From Pistricoccus aurantiacus (GTDB taxonomy: Bacteria; Pseudomonadota; Gammaproteobacteria; Pseudomonadales; Halomonadaceae), in contig NZ_CP042382.1 of NCBI RefSeq assembly GCF_007954585.1, positions 2,852,001-2,916,000 of the forward strand: a DNA stretch of 64,000 nt. The letters run 5' to 3'. The notes beneath the pieces were generated by a model that was given only the letters and a program-made list of their open reading frames with translations, did not search any database and was not told the origin of the DNA. Both the position numbers and the translations under genes were made by a program. Shown one piece after another: positions 1 through 6,920 of the stretch (positions within the stretch are counted from its first letter, which is position 1; every line of letters begins with the position of its first letter).

Positions 1-233
1 CCCGTTCCCGAGGCAAGCTCTGGCGCAAGGGCGAATCCTCCGGCCAAGTGCAGCGCCTGAAAGCCGCCTACCTGGATTGCGACGGAGATACCCTGCTGCT
101 CAATGTCGAACAGACCGGCCCCGCATGCCATAGCGGGCGGCGCAGCTGCTTCTATGTGGCGCTAGGCAAAGACGAAGCTACCGTCATCAGCGATCCGCTA
201 ATCGACCCGGCGATACTTTACGCCAAGCGCTGA
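1..233 (+). CDS. hisI: Phosphoribosyl-AMP cyclohydrolase, 3' part (partial)
   Basis: The gene enters from the left edge in the frame whose first full codon is at base 3; about 76 C-terminal residues are visible. HisI opens the ring of phosphoribosyl-AMP in histidine biosynthesis in the cytoplasm. Visible family motifs are WRKGESSG, the acidic DCDGD metal-binding stretch, and [10 protein letters not shown], whose two cysteines bind zinc. The protein ends 15 residues after that stretch in ILYAKR, as is usual for the monofunctional HisI. The stop TGA overlaps the next ATG by one base, so hisI and yidD are probably co-translated. Only the N-terminal part is missing, because of the window edge. 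Confidence 0.93.
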   Translation, partial: RSRGKLWRKGESSGQVQRLKAAYLDCDGDTLLLNVEQTGPACHSGRRSCFYVALGKDEATVISDPLIDPAILYAKR

Positions 234-520
234 TGCTGATGAAGCTTCGACCGCTTGCAGCAAAACTGCTCAGTTGGCCCTTGATCGGTCTGATCAAGCT
301 TTATCAATACGCTATCAGCCCGCTGCTGGGGCCGCGCTGTCGATTCTGGCCCAGCTGTTCCCACTATGCGCTGGAAGCCATTCAGGTGCATGGCCCAGTC
401 AGGGGAAGCTGGCTGGCGCTCAAGCGTTTTTCCAAGTGCCAGCCCTGGCACGAAGGCGGCATCGATCCGGTGCCGGGCGGACCCAGCGAGAAGATGTGCC
501 GCGATGAGGATTTCCGGTAA
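233..520 (+). CDS. yidD: YidD membrane protein insertion efficiency factor
   Basis: A 95-residue protein of the YidD family, which helps YidC insert inner-membrane proteins. The family core is plain: an amphipathic N-terminus (about residues 5-30), then [15 protein letters not shown], the [13 protein letters not shown] stretch and [13 protein letters not shown]. Three conserved cysteines are present. The start ATG overlaps the hisI stop; a second in-frame ATG lies two codons later at 239 and could be the real start. Family members usually lie in rpmH-rnpA-yidD-yidC, so the position after hisI is unusual. Confidence 0.93.
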   Translation: MLMKLRPLAAKLLSWPLIGLIKLYQYAISPLLGPRCRFWPSCSHYALEAIQVHGPVRGSWLALKRFSKCQPWHEGGIDPVPGGPSEKMCRDEDFR

Positions 521-529
521 GTCTGAGTG

Positions 530-958
530 CTAAGCCGCTTCGCTTCTGGCTACCCGATAGATACGTTCGAGCATGGCGTGCAGCCCATTGCTGCGAGTTG
601 GAGAGAGATGCTTATCCAGCCCCAGGTCCGCCAGGAAGCTAGGCTCGGTACTGGTGATTTCCGCCGGCGTACGCTGGTTATAGATACGCATCAACACCGC
701 AATCAGCCCGGAAACGATGGCCGCATCGGACGTGGCATCGAAATGCAGGCGACCATTCTCCAGATGATGGTGCATCCAGACGTTGGACTGGCAGCCCTGA
801 ATCTTCAATTCGTCGATTTGCCATTCTTCCGGGAACGTTGGCAGTTGCTTGCCCATGTCGATAATGTACTGGTAGCGATCCATCCAGTTATCGAACATCT
901 CGAATTCCTCGATCAGCTCCTGCTGCGCCTGTTGTGGCGTGGGTTCGCTTGGGGTCAT
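530..958 (-). CDS. sufE: SufE family cysteine desulfuration protein
   Basis: A 142-residue SufE-like protein. It accepts sulfur from a cysteine desulfurase (SufS or CsdA) and passes it on for Fe-S cluster assembly. The acceptor cysteine is Cys56 in QGCQSNVWM, the family signature, preceded by the helical WMDRYQYIIDMGKQLP region. The ATG at 958 has an AGGAG five bases upstream. It converges with yidD across a gap of about nine bases. No sufS or csdA lies nearby, so whether this is SufE or CsdE cannot be told from the sequence. Confidence 0.92.
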   Translation of the reverse strand: MTPSEPTPQQAQQELIEEFEMFDNWMDRYQYIIDMGKQLPTFPEEWQIDELKIQGCQSNVWMHHHLENGRLHFDATSDAAIVSGLIAVLMRIYNQRTPAEITSTEPSFLADLGLDKHLSPTRSNGLHAMLERIYRVARSEAA

Positions 959-1249
959 GAGGTCTCCTGATCGGATACGTTATATAGCGAGGATTATAAC
1001 GATTAGTCAGTCGCTTTGTCGGGTTTATCCTTACCTTTGCTAGTTTTCTCTGGAATTGCCATTCCGTAACGAGCGAACTCAATCATGATGAACCATAATG
1101 GACAAAGGTAAGCGCGGATACTCCAGAAGGGACGGGCATGATTCTGCCTATTTTTAAAATATAATCACGTAACAAAAACATGATCATTATTTAAACACTT
1201 TTTTAAAAAACAAGATTCTTACAGCGAAAATTAATAGACGGAAAAAAGA
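959..1249. other. AT-rich divergent promoter region between sufE and the transporter gene
   Basis: No credible gene is seen here. The half next to the transporter gene is strongly AT-rich, with TTTTTAAAATATAATCACG around 1153-1171 as a candidate -10 area and poly-A/T runs up to the ATG at 1250. A 10-bp inverted repeat, CTTACCTTTG at 1030-1039 and CAAAGGTAAG at 1103-1112, flanks the middle. The sequence CATGATCATTATTT near 1180 is weakly Fur- or MntR-like, too weak to call as an operator. Confidence 0.5.
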
Positions 1250-2542
1250 ATGGCAAAAATAATTAGCGACACGAATAGCAACACGCGAGGTATTAGCCAT
1301 TACATGCAGATATTAGGCCCCGGTATTTTAGGGGCTGCCGCAGCAATAGGTGGCTCGCATCTAGTGGCCTCTACTCAGGCCGGCGCCAATTTTGGTTGGC
1401 AATTAGTCGGCCTGATTCTTCTAGTCAATGTGCTTAAATACCCTTTTTTTCAGATTGGCGCACGTTACACCATGGCAGCCAACGAGACCTTGATTCAAGG
1501 TTACGATCGTATTGGCCGTGGATTCTTGTATTTATTTACTGCGCTTAATATGGTGGTGTCGGTCATAAGTGTTGCTGGGGTGGCAATGTTATGCGGTAGC
1601 ATATTAGGATTATTTATTGGAGATGATCTTAGCATTACACAACTGAGCATGATAGTGCTGGCAGCCTCCCTGATATTCTTGTTGACTGGCCATTATAAAA
1701 CACTCGATAGAGTGACAAAATGGATCATTGTTGGTCTAGCGGTAGCTACTATCTCTGCTGTGATCATTGCATTCAACAAGGGTGAGGCGGCTCCGCCTGA
1801 TTTCATATCGCCCAGTCCATGGAATTTGGCGTCAGTTGGTTTTCTGGTCGCGCTTATGGGCTGGATGCCAGGGCCCATTGAGCTCTCTACCTGGAACAGT
1901 GTATGGCTTCGCCAGAAGAAAAAATTGAATAGCAGCCTAGACGTAAAAGATGCGCTCGTCGATTTTAACGTAGGCTATGCTACCTCTACCATACTAGCAC
2001 TTTGTTTTGTTGCGTTGGGCGCTCTTGTATTGCATGGCAGCGGCACTAGCTTTTCAACATCGGGTATCGGCTTTGCCAATCAGTTGGTCGATGTTTACGC
2101 CACTGTGATAGGTGAGTGGAGTCGTTGGCTGATTGCGCTGATTGCGTTTCTATGTATGTTTTCTACTACGGTCACAGTGCTCGATGGCTATAGCCGATCA
2201 TTGAGTGAATGTTTTGTGCAATTTAGTCAAGCACAAGGCAGTGGTCCTACTGGCAACGGTAGCAAATATACTTACGCGCTGATGATTGTCATGGGCATTG
2301 CTGGCGCGATTATTATCATGTTTTTCAAGGGTGCGCTGTTAGCCATGCTTGAACTGGCGATGATATCCGCGTTTATCGGTGCCATGGTCTTCGCCTGGTT
2401 GAACTACCGCGTAATGAAGTTGCCGCAAGTGCCCGAACAGTATCGCTTAGGACGCGCCTTGAACGTTTTGGGTTTGGCGGGAATTTTGTTCATTGTCTGC
2501 TTCAATTTGTTATTTGTTTATTGGTATTTATTTGTGAACTGA
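1250..2542 (+). CDS. Nramp-related divalent metal transporter with altered metal-site motifs
   Basis: A 430-residue membrane protein with about 11 hydrophobic segments and an Nramp (SLC11) layout: LGPGILGAAAAIGGSHL at residues 22-38 aligns with Nramp helix 1 and is followed by the family-like QAGANFGWQL. The canonical DPGN of helix 1 is replaced by GGSH (34-37), and the helix-6 MPH region reads MPGPIE (206-211). The usual Mn/Fe ligands are therefore missing and the substrate may differ. The gene is clearly AT-richer than its neighbours and lies beside an insertion sequence, suggesting acquisition by transfer. The ATG follows GGAAAAAAGA. Before the IS inserted it ended tail to tail with the recombinase gene, nine bases apart. 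Confidence 0.8.
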   Translation: MAKIISDTNSNTRGISHYMQILGPGILGAAAAIGGSHLVASTQAGANFGWQLVGLILLVNVLKYPFFQIGARYTMAANETLIQGYDRIGRGFLYLFTALNMVVSVISVAGVAMLCGSILGLFIGDDLSITQLSMIVLAASLIFLLTGHYKTLDRVTKWIIVGLAVATISAVIIAFNKGEAAPPDFISPSPWNLASVGFLVALMGWMPGPIELSTWNSVWLRQKKKLNSSLDVKDALVDFNVGYATSTILALCFVALGALVLHGSGTSFSTSGIGFANQLVDVYATVIGEWSRWLIALIAFLCMFSTTVTVLDGYSRSLSECFVQFSQAQGSGPTGNGSKYTYALMIVMGIAGAIIIMFFKGALLAMLELAMISAFIGAMVFAWLNYRVMKLPQVPEQYRLGRALNVLGLAGILFIVCFNLLFVYWYLFVN

Positions 2543-2557
2543 ATGATCCACTCAGAA

Positions 2558-2560
2558 GGG
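2558..2560. repeat. Target-site duplication, left copy (GGG)
   Basis: GGG directly precedes the left IS end and is repeated at 3830-3832 after the right end. Three-base duplications are normal for IS3-family transposition. Removing the IS and one copy restores a joined sequence in which the recombinase gene reads one residue further. Confidence 0.75.
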
Positions 2561-2585
2561 TGAACTGGACCCCGAAATTTGGACA
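2561..2585. repeat. IS left terminal inverted repeat
   Basis: A 25-bp left end matching the complement of 3805-3829 at 18 positions. The best-conserved blocks are TGA, TGGACCCC and TGGACA. Confidence 0.85.
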
Positions 2586-2628
2586 GGTGCCTAAGCTCTG
2601 ATTCATCATCTCCCTCAGGAGGAGAATC

Positions 2629-2913
2629 ATGAGCAAGAAACGCCAACAGTACAGCGCTTCATTCAAGTCCAAGGTTGCCCTGGCCGCTCTCAAGGGTGAC
2701 CAGACCACTTCCGAGATCGCCGCCCGTTTCCAGATCCATCCGACCATGGTCAGCACCTGGAAACGCGAGCTGCTGGAAAATGCCCCTGACCTCTTCGAAG
2801 GCAAGAAGAAGGCTGGCAAGCCGTCCAACGAGCCCAACACCGATGAACTCTATCGCGAGATCGGCCGGTTGACGGTGGAACGCGATTTTTTATCGCGCAA
2901 GCTCGATCAGTAA
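2629..2913 (+). CDS. IS3-family transposase OrfA (helix-turn-helix protein)
   Basis: A 94-residue OrfA of the transposase HTH_Tnp_1 type. It has a helix-turn-helix near residues 20-45 (TSEIAARFQIHPTMVSTWK) and a C-terminal leucine-zipper-like helix containing ELYREIGRLTVERDFL. AGGAGGAG lies just upstream of the ATG. OrfA binds the IS ends, and in this family it also forms the N-terminal part of the OrfAB transposase made by -1 frameshifting. The slippery heptamer lies near the end of this gene at 2886-2892. Confidence 0.92.
   Translation: MSKKRQQYSASFKSKVALAALKGDQTTSEIAARFQIHPTMVSTWKRELLENAPDLFEGKKKAGKPSNEPNTDELYREIGRLTVERDFLSRKLDQ
2886..2892 (+). promoter_or_regulatory. Programmed -1 frameshift heptamer T TTT TTA
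   Basis: In the orfA frame the codons GAT TTT TTA place the heptamer T-TTT-TTA exactly in the X-XXY-YYZ register of a -1 slippery site. Slipping back one base continues without a stop into the orfB frame (ATC GCG CAA GCT...), giving an OrfAB fusion of the usual IS3 form. No stimulatory structure was worked out. Confidence 0.8.
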
Positions 2914-2927
2914 GTCGTCGACGCCGG

Positions 2928-3761
2928 TTGGCGATGATCGAGCGCGACCACCCTGATATCAGCATGACGCGCCAATGTGAATTGCTCAAATTGAGCCGCT
3001 CATCGGTGTACTACCGTCCTCGGCAACAGCGTCAGAAGGATTTGAATCTCATGTATCTACTTGATCAGCAACATCTGGAAACGCCGTATTACGGGTCTCG
3101 CAAAATGCGGGCGTTCCTGCAGCGCCAGGGCTATCAGGTAAACCGCAAGCGAGTCCAGCGACTGATGCGCACCATGGGCCTGCAGGCGGTATACCCGCGT
3201 CCGAGAACCAGCATTCCCGGCGAGGGGCACAAGGTTTATCCCTACCTGCTCAAAGGGCGCCGGATCGACCGGCCCAACCAGGTGTGGGCCGCCGATATCA
3301 CGTATGCGCCGCTGGCCCGGGGCTTCATGTACCTGGTGGCCATCATGGACTGGCACACTCGCAAGGTGCTGTCCTGGCGCGTCTCGAACACCCTGGACGC
3401 TGACTTCTGCGTTGATGCTCTGGAGGAGGCCCTGCAACGTCATGGAGCGCCGGAAATCTTCAACACGGATCAGGGTGTCCAGTTCACCAGTGAAGCCTTC
3501 ACCGATGTTCTCAAGCATCATGGCATCCGGATCAGCATGGACGGCAAGGGCTGCTACCATGACAATATCTTCGTGGAACGCCTCTGGCGCAGTGTCAAAC
3601 ATGAGTGCATCTACCTCACCGCCTTCGAGGATGGGCGACACTTGAGACAGGCGCTTAACCGGTACTTCCGGCACTACAATCAGGAGCGGTTCCATCAGAG
3701 CCATGATTATCAAACACCCGACGAGGTGTATTACCAGCCATCCGTGACCCTGGCAGCTTGA
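2928..3761 (+). CDS. IS3-family transposase OrfB (DDE integrase domain)
   Basis: The catalytic half of the transposase, about 277 residues counted from the TTG at 2928, though translation is more likely to enter by frameshift from orfA. An HTH_21-like segment (about residues 35-95) precedes the rve integrase core. The catalytic triad is intact: Asp123 in AADITYAP, Asp181 in NTDQGVQFTS and Glu217 in NIFVERLWRSVKHE. The C-terminal YNQERFHQSHDYQTPDEVY motif is typical of the family. Length is normal and there is no internal stop, so the enzyme looks functional. Confidence 0.92.
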   Translation: MAMIERDHPDISMTRQCELLKLSRSSVYYRPRQQRQKDLNLMYLLDQQHLETPYYGSRKMRAFLQRQGYQVNRKRVQRLMRTMGLQAVYPRPRTSIPGEGHKVYPYLLKGRRIDRPNQVWAADITYAPLARGFMYLVAIMDWHTRKVLSWRVSNTLDADFCVDALEEALQRHGAPEIFNTDQGVQFTSEAFTDVLKHHGIRISMDGKGCYHDNIFVERLWRSVKHECIYLTAFEDGRHLRQALNRYFRHYNQERFHQSHDYQTPDEVYYQPSVTLAA

Positions 3762-3804
3762 GCCGGGTAAACAAAGAGGTCAGAGCTTAGTAACACCTTC
3801 AAGC

Positions 3805-3829
3805 TGTCCAGCTGATGGGGTCCACCTCA
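3805..3829. repeat. IS right terminal inverted repeat
   Basis: Right end of the IS. Its outermost three bases, read on the minus strand as TGA, form the present stop codon of the neighbouring tyrosine recombinase gene. Confidence 0.85.
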
Positions 3830-5041
3830 GGGATTGGACTCATGTTGGTCCCTTGGAGTGCGACGTGGTGAAAACACTGCCAGTTCATGACTACTTGATT
3901 GCTGATGCCATTCCTCGGCTTCCGCGTGCAGGTATCGAGCGGTGGTATCCAGCCGCGAATGGCGGGCATTTCTTGTCAGGTAACGTAGTTCGACGCCATT
4001 CTGTGCCTGATGCGTGATCGCCGTATGCCGCAGCCAGTGCGGCGACGCTCGGCGTAGCATGACGGCTAGAGCCACGCCCTCTTCTCCTTGTTCATTTTCA
4101 AGCGCATCGGCGGCCTGCCGAAAGGTCTCCTTGATCAGCCGATAAAGCTGATTGACCCCTAGCCCATCAAGACCATTTTGACGTCGCAGCAAGGCACTCT
4201 GCTCTTCTATTGAGGGAAATTCCGACAAGTTTAGAAAATGTCGCCATTCTATTAGCAATTCAAGCATGCTTGGCGGTACCGGGATTCGAGCCAGCCTGTC
4301 GCCCTTGCCGACGGTCTGCCACCACCAGCGCCCTTCGCGTTGCAGGAAATCCCCCATCCGAGCCGCCGCCATTTCGCTGATGCGCGGCGCGAGCAGGTAG
4401 GCAAAGCCGAATATCAAGCGCCGGCGATGCCATTGATAGCGCGCTTTCTCTGTCGCCTCCGCATTCAAGGGTCGGTTGATCCAGGCCCATAGCCATTCCC
4501 ATAGCGGCCGTTCCAGGTAACGCTCGATACCCGGTTGGCGGTTATCCAGGCGGCGGCGCTTGTCCCGCATCAGTCGAAACGGATTGTGCTCCACCCAACC
4601 CGCTTCCACTAGCCAGGCGTACATGCCCTGCAGGATGATCAGACTCTGACGGCGACTCGCCGGTGACAGAGGCCGGCGAAAGGGCCGCCACTGCGGGTGT
4701 TCGCGTGGCCGCGGCGGTCCTATCCAACGGGCGGCAGGCTGCGGATCGCCAAGAAATGTCTCGAAACGCATCAGGTGCTCACGACGCACCTGCTTCAAGG
4801 TGAGCCCTTGCTCTCCCAGCCACAGCAGCAGGCGCTCAGCTTCCTTGCGGTAGGTTCGCCAAGTCTGTGGGCTGGCGCGATATTCATTGAGCCACTGGGT
4901 GACTGCCTGAGCATCGTTCGCAGCAGCAATTCGCAGCGTTGAAACGTCCGGCGCTTTAACCAGCAGTGCTTCCTGGAAAGCGATGGCATTCGGTGATGGT
5001 AGCGGCATGGCAACTAATATTGGTTGAAAAAGAGACTTCAT
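3827..5041 (-). CDS. Tyrosine recombinase (site-specific integrase), 3' end altered by the IS
   Basis: A 404-residue tyrosine recombinase. An N-terminal SAM-like core-binding domain spans about residues 40-155 and the catalytic domain about 200-375. The active residues are all visible: Arg220 (LAPRISEM), Lys246 (VGKGDR), His335 and Arg338 (HWLRHT), His361 and nucleophile Tyr370 (TTARYLH). The stop TGA is supplied by the right end of the neighbouring IS; with the IS removed the frame would end ESNPF, so only one residue was lost. The ATG at 5041 sits in a 21-bp tandem duplication and has no clear ribosome site; Met12 at 5008 is an alternative start. The partner may be the KfrA-like gene at 5942, as TnpS with TnpT in Tn4651. 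Confidence 0.88.
   Translation of the reverse strand: MKSLFQPILVAMPLPSPNAIAFQEALLVKAPDVSTLRIAAANDAQAVTQWLNEYRASPQTWRTYRKEAERLLLWLGEQGLTLKQVRREHLMRFETFLGDPQPAARWIGPPRPREHPQWRPFRRPLSPASRRQSLIILQGMYAWLVEAGWVEHNPFRLMRDKRRRLDNRQPGIERYLERPLWEWLWAWINRPLNAEATEKARYQWHRRRLIFGFAYLLAPRISEMAAARMGDFLQREGRWWWQTVGKGDRLARIPVPPSMLELLIEWRHFLNLSEFPSIEEQSALLRRQNGLDGLGVNQLYRLIKETFRQAADALENEQGEEGVALAVMLRRASPHWLRHTAITHQAQNGVELRYLTRNARHSRLDTTARYLHAEAEEWHQQSSSHELAVFSPRRTPRDQHESNP
3830..3832. repeat. Target-site duplication, right copy (GGG)
   Basis: Second copy of the GGG duplication, immediately outside the right terminal repeat. On the minus strand it is the last sense codon (CCC, Pro) of the recombinase gene. Confidence 0.75.
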
Positions 5042-5061
5042 CGGTTGAAAAAGAAACTTCA
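5022..5061. repeat. Tandem duplication of 21-bp period at the recombinase start
   Basis: GGTTGAAAAAGAGACTTCA (5022-5040) is followed, two bases later, by GGTTGAAAAAGAAACTTCA (5043-5061), with one mismatch. On the minus strand the units encode KFLFQP and KSLFQP in the recombinase frame, and the proposed ATG lies at the junction. It may be a replication-slippage duplication or paired recombinase-binding sites; the sequence does not decide. Confidence 0.8.
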
Positions 5062-5121
5062 GCTATCTGATTCAGGCTAACACGGAACGGTTGGTAGCAT
5101 CTGAATGCCGAACGAACTGGC

Positions 5122-5667
5122 TCAGGAGCCCCCAACGAGGCTCGGATAGACAAGCGCGCCGTCTTTTCCGGGGCGAGCCGCCTCGGTCATCTTCGCCGGC
5201 TGGATACGGTCAGCGTTCATCAGGTGATGGACCTGCTCGCCGTGGTGAAGTAGATGATCGGCGATGATGCGTCGATGACAACGCCACCACAGCGCTTCCG
5301 CGCACATGATCGCGCAAGTCTTGCAATGGCCAAGTTCGATCAAGGCAGCAAGCCCCTGTCGAAACGCTTCCGACAAGGCGTAGTCCGCATAGTTGTGGAA
5401 ACTGCGATTGCGCCAGTAGCCGTTGACATCATTTCCGATGGTTTTCGAGCGGTTGCGCAAGCCGACCAGTGCGGCGCTGTGGGTATAGCCGATACCCAGC
5501 GGCGCAAGCGAGCCTGGCAACTCATCGTGATTGAATTGCGGGTTGGTACGCGAGCGCGGCATGGCTCGAACATCGACAACGTGCTCCACCTCCCCCGCTC
5601 GCAGCAAGGTAACGAACTCATCGATAGTGCGGGTCGAATGGCCCACCGTGTAAAAAGCATGCTTCAC
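5122..5667 (-). CDS. DUF488 family protein
   Basis: A 181-residue protein starting at GTG 5667, with GAGG eight bases upstream. The DUF488 pattern is clear: YTVGHSTRTIDEFVTLL at the N-terminus, VVDVRAMPRSRTNPQFN, then GLRNRSKTIGNDVNGYWRN and, near residue 120, CAIMCAEALWWRCHRRIIADHL. The paired cysteines and histidines of that last motif are typical. The biochemical function of the family is not established. It lies between the recombinase and the KfrA-like gene in an otherwise mobile-looking block, 80 bases upstream of the recombinase in the same direction, so they may be co-transcribed. Confidence 0.88.
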   Translation of the reverse strand: MKHAFYTVGHSTRTIDEFVTLLRAGEVEHVVDVRAMPRSRTNPQFNHDELPGSLAPLGIGYTHSAALVGLRNRSKTIGNDVNGYWRNRSFHNYADYALSEAFRQGLAALIELGHCKTCAIMCAEALWWRCHRRIIADHLLHHGEQVHHLMNADRIQPAKMTEAARPGKDGALVYPSLVGGS

Positions 5668-5941
5668 GACTGAAACCTCATTTCATCGATGGCGATCACG
5701 AGTCGCTTACCATTGAATCATCCACCTGACTGGTTTTGCGACAACAGAAGAGTGTCTGAAGCAGCAAGCATGGCACAACCCACGATAATGCTATAAAAAT
5801 TCAAGATAATGTGGGTAATCATGAATTATCAAATTAGAATGTAATATTTATTACGTTTACGTATTACGTAATATAGTATCAGCCATGACCCTACGATAGA
5901 ATGGCGCCAAATTTAGGGCTGTCGAGTCGGAGGATAAAAAT
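5668..5941. promoter_or_regulatory. AT-rich divergent control region with TTACGT repeats
   Basis: 274 bases between the DUF488 gene (minus) and the KfrA-like gene (plus), much more AT-rich than the flanks. Around 5851-5872 three copies of TTACGT follow each other (5851-5856, 5857-5862, 5864-5869); the last forms the perfect palindrome ATTACGTAAT (5863-5872). This looks like an operator or an iteron-type binding site, possibly for the KfrA-like protein, since KfrA autoregulates in plasmids. That assignment is inference. Confidence 0.6.
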
Positions 5942-6907
5942 ATGGCACGCAGCGGGGTTCAATATGAGGATGTGCATCGCGTCATTCACCAGTTGCTGCA
6001 GCAAGGGGAAGCCCCGGCGGTACAAAAGATTCGCGAGGTGCTGGGAACCGGCAGTTTCACCACCATCAGCGAACACCTGCGTCAGTGGAAAATCGAGCGG
6101 GCGGAGAATCGCGATCAGGCGCCGATTCAGGCCTTGCCGGATACTCTGCAGCGCCTGACCCACGAGCTCTGGCAGCAGGCGCAGGCCTTGGCGCATCAAG
6201 GCCTGCTGCATTATCGGGAAGAAGCGGATCGTCAGGTGATCGACGCTCAAAAGGAAGCAAGCGACGCCCTGCGACAGGCGGAAGATGCCCGGCAGCGAGA
6301 GAGCGCCACGGCCAATCACCTCACTCATCTACAGACCGCTCTGGAAGAGAAAAGCACGGCCCTCACCCGGGCCGAGATGAAACGGGAAACTCAGAGCGCC
6401 GAGCTGGAGGACACGGGGCAAAAGCTCAAGCAGTTGGAAGACCTGATAGCGCAGCTCGACAAGCAAAACCAGGCTCAGGCAAGGGAACATCAACAGGCTC
6501 TGAAAGACCAGGCCACCCGGTTCGAGACGCGACTGGCGCAGGAAGAGCAGCGTCACGAGGCCGCGGAGGCGCGGCTGATGAGCCTGCTGGATAGCCTACG
6601 CCAGGAACGTCAGGCGCTGGAAAAGCAGCATGCCAAGGGTCTGGCGCAGTGGGAGCGCCGGCTGAAAACTCTGGAGGCAACGCTGGCAGAGCAGCGCAAA
6701 GCCCTTGAGGACGCCAAGCAGACGCAGCGCGAGGCGGAGGAATCCCTGGCGCGCTATCACGAAAGAGAGACTCGGCAGGAACGGGAAAGCCAGCGTCTGC
6801 GAGAAATCCTGGCGAGCAGGGAATCCGAACTGGCGCAGACGAGGCAGCGCTGGGAAGACGCGCAACAGCGGCTGGCTCGGGTTTCGCTACCGCCTTTTAC
6901 CTATTGA
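5942..6907 (+). CDS. KfrA-like DNA-binding coiled-coil protein
   Basis: A 321-residue protein. The N-terminal 65 residues match the KfrA_N (plasmid replication region DNA-binding) domain, with VQKIREVLGTGSFTTISEHL as the helix-turn-helix part. From about residue 75 to 310 the protein is one long highly charged alpha-helical coiled coil rich in Gln, Glu, Lys and Arg. GGAGG lies shortly upstream of the ATG. Related proteins are plasmid KfrA (autorepressor, nucleoid-like filament former) and TnpT, the accessory factor of the TnpS recombinase in Tn4651. It is divergent from a tyrosine recombinase here, which favours a TnpT-like or island-maintenance role. It ends 13 bases from the ftsH stop, tail to tail. 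Confidence 0.85.
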   Translation: MARSGVQYEDVHRVIHQLLQQGEAPAVQKIREVLGTGSFTTISEHLRQWKIERAENRDQAPIQALPDTLQRLTHELWQQAQALAHQGLLHYREEADRQVIDAQKEASDALRQAEDARQRESATANHLTHLQTALEEKSTALTRAEMKRETQSAELEDTGQKLKQLEDLIAQLDKQNQAQAREHQQALKDQATRFETRLAQEEQRHEAAEARLMSLLDSLRQERQALEKQHAKGLAQWERRLKTLEATLAEQRKALEDAKQTQREAEESLARYHERETRQERESQRLREILASRESELAQTRQRWEDAQQRLARVSLPPFTY

Positions 6908-6920
6908 AATTACTGAGTGC

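Larger units (their letters stand above)
2561..3829 (+). mobile_element. Complete IS3-family insertion sequence
   Basis: A 1,269-bp element with two overlapping-frame genes and recognisable ends. The left terminal repeat starts TGAACTGGACCCC at 2561 and the complement of the right end starts TGAGGTGGACCCC; both end in TGGACA, and 18 of 25 terminal positions match. A GGG target duplication is present at 2558-2560 and 3830-3832, a length usual for IS3 members. Both reading frames are intact and the frameshift signal is present, so it may still be active. It inserted between two convergent genes. Confidence 0.92.

Noticed and set aside
888-1082. 64-codon minus-strand frame overlapping the sufE start
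   Set aside because: It overlaps sufE, is arginine/threonine-rich in the way of random frames, and has no ribosome site.
1175-1195. Fur or MntR box before the Nramp-related gene
   Set aside because: CATGATCATTATTT matches only part of either consensus and AT-rich DNA gives such matches often.
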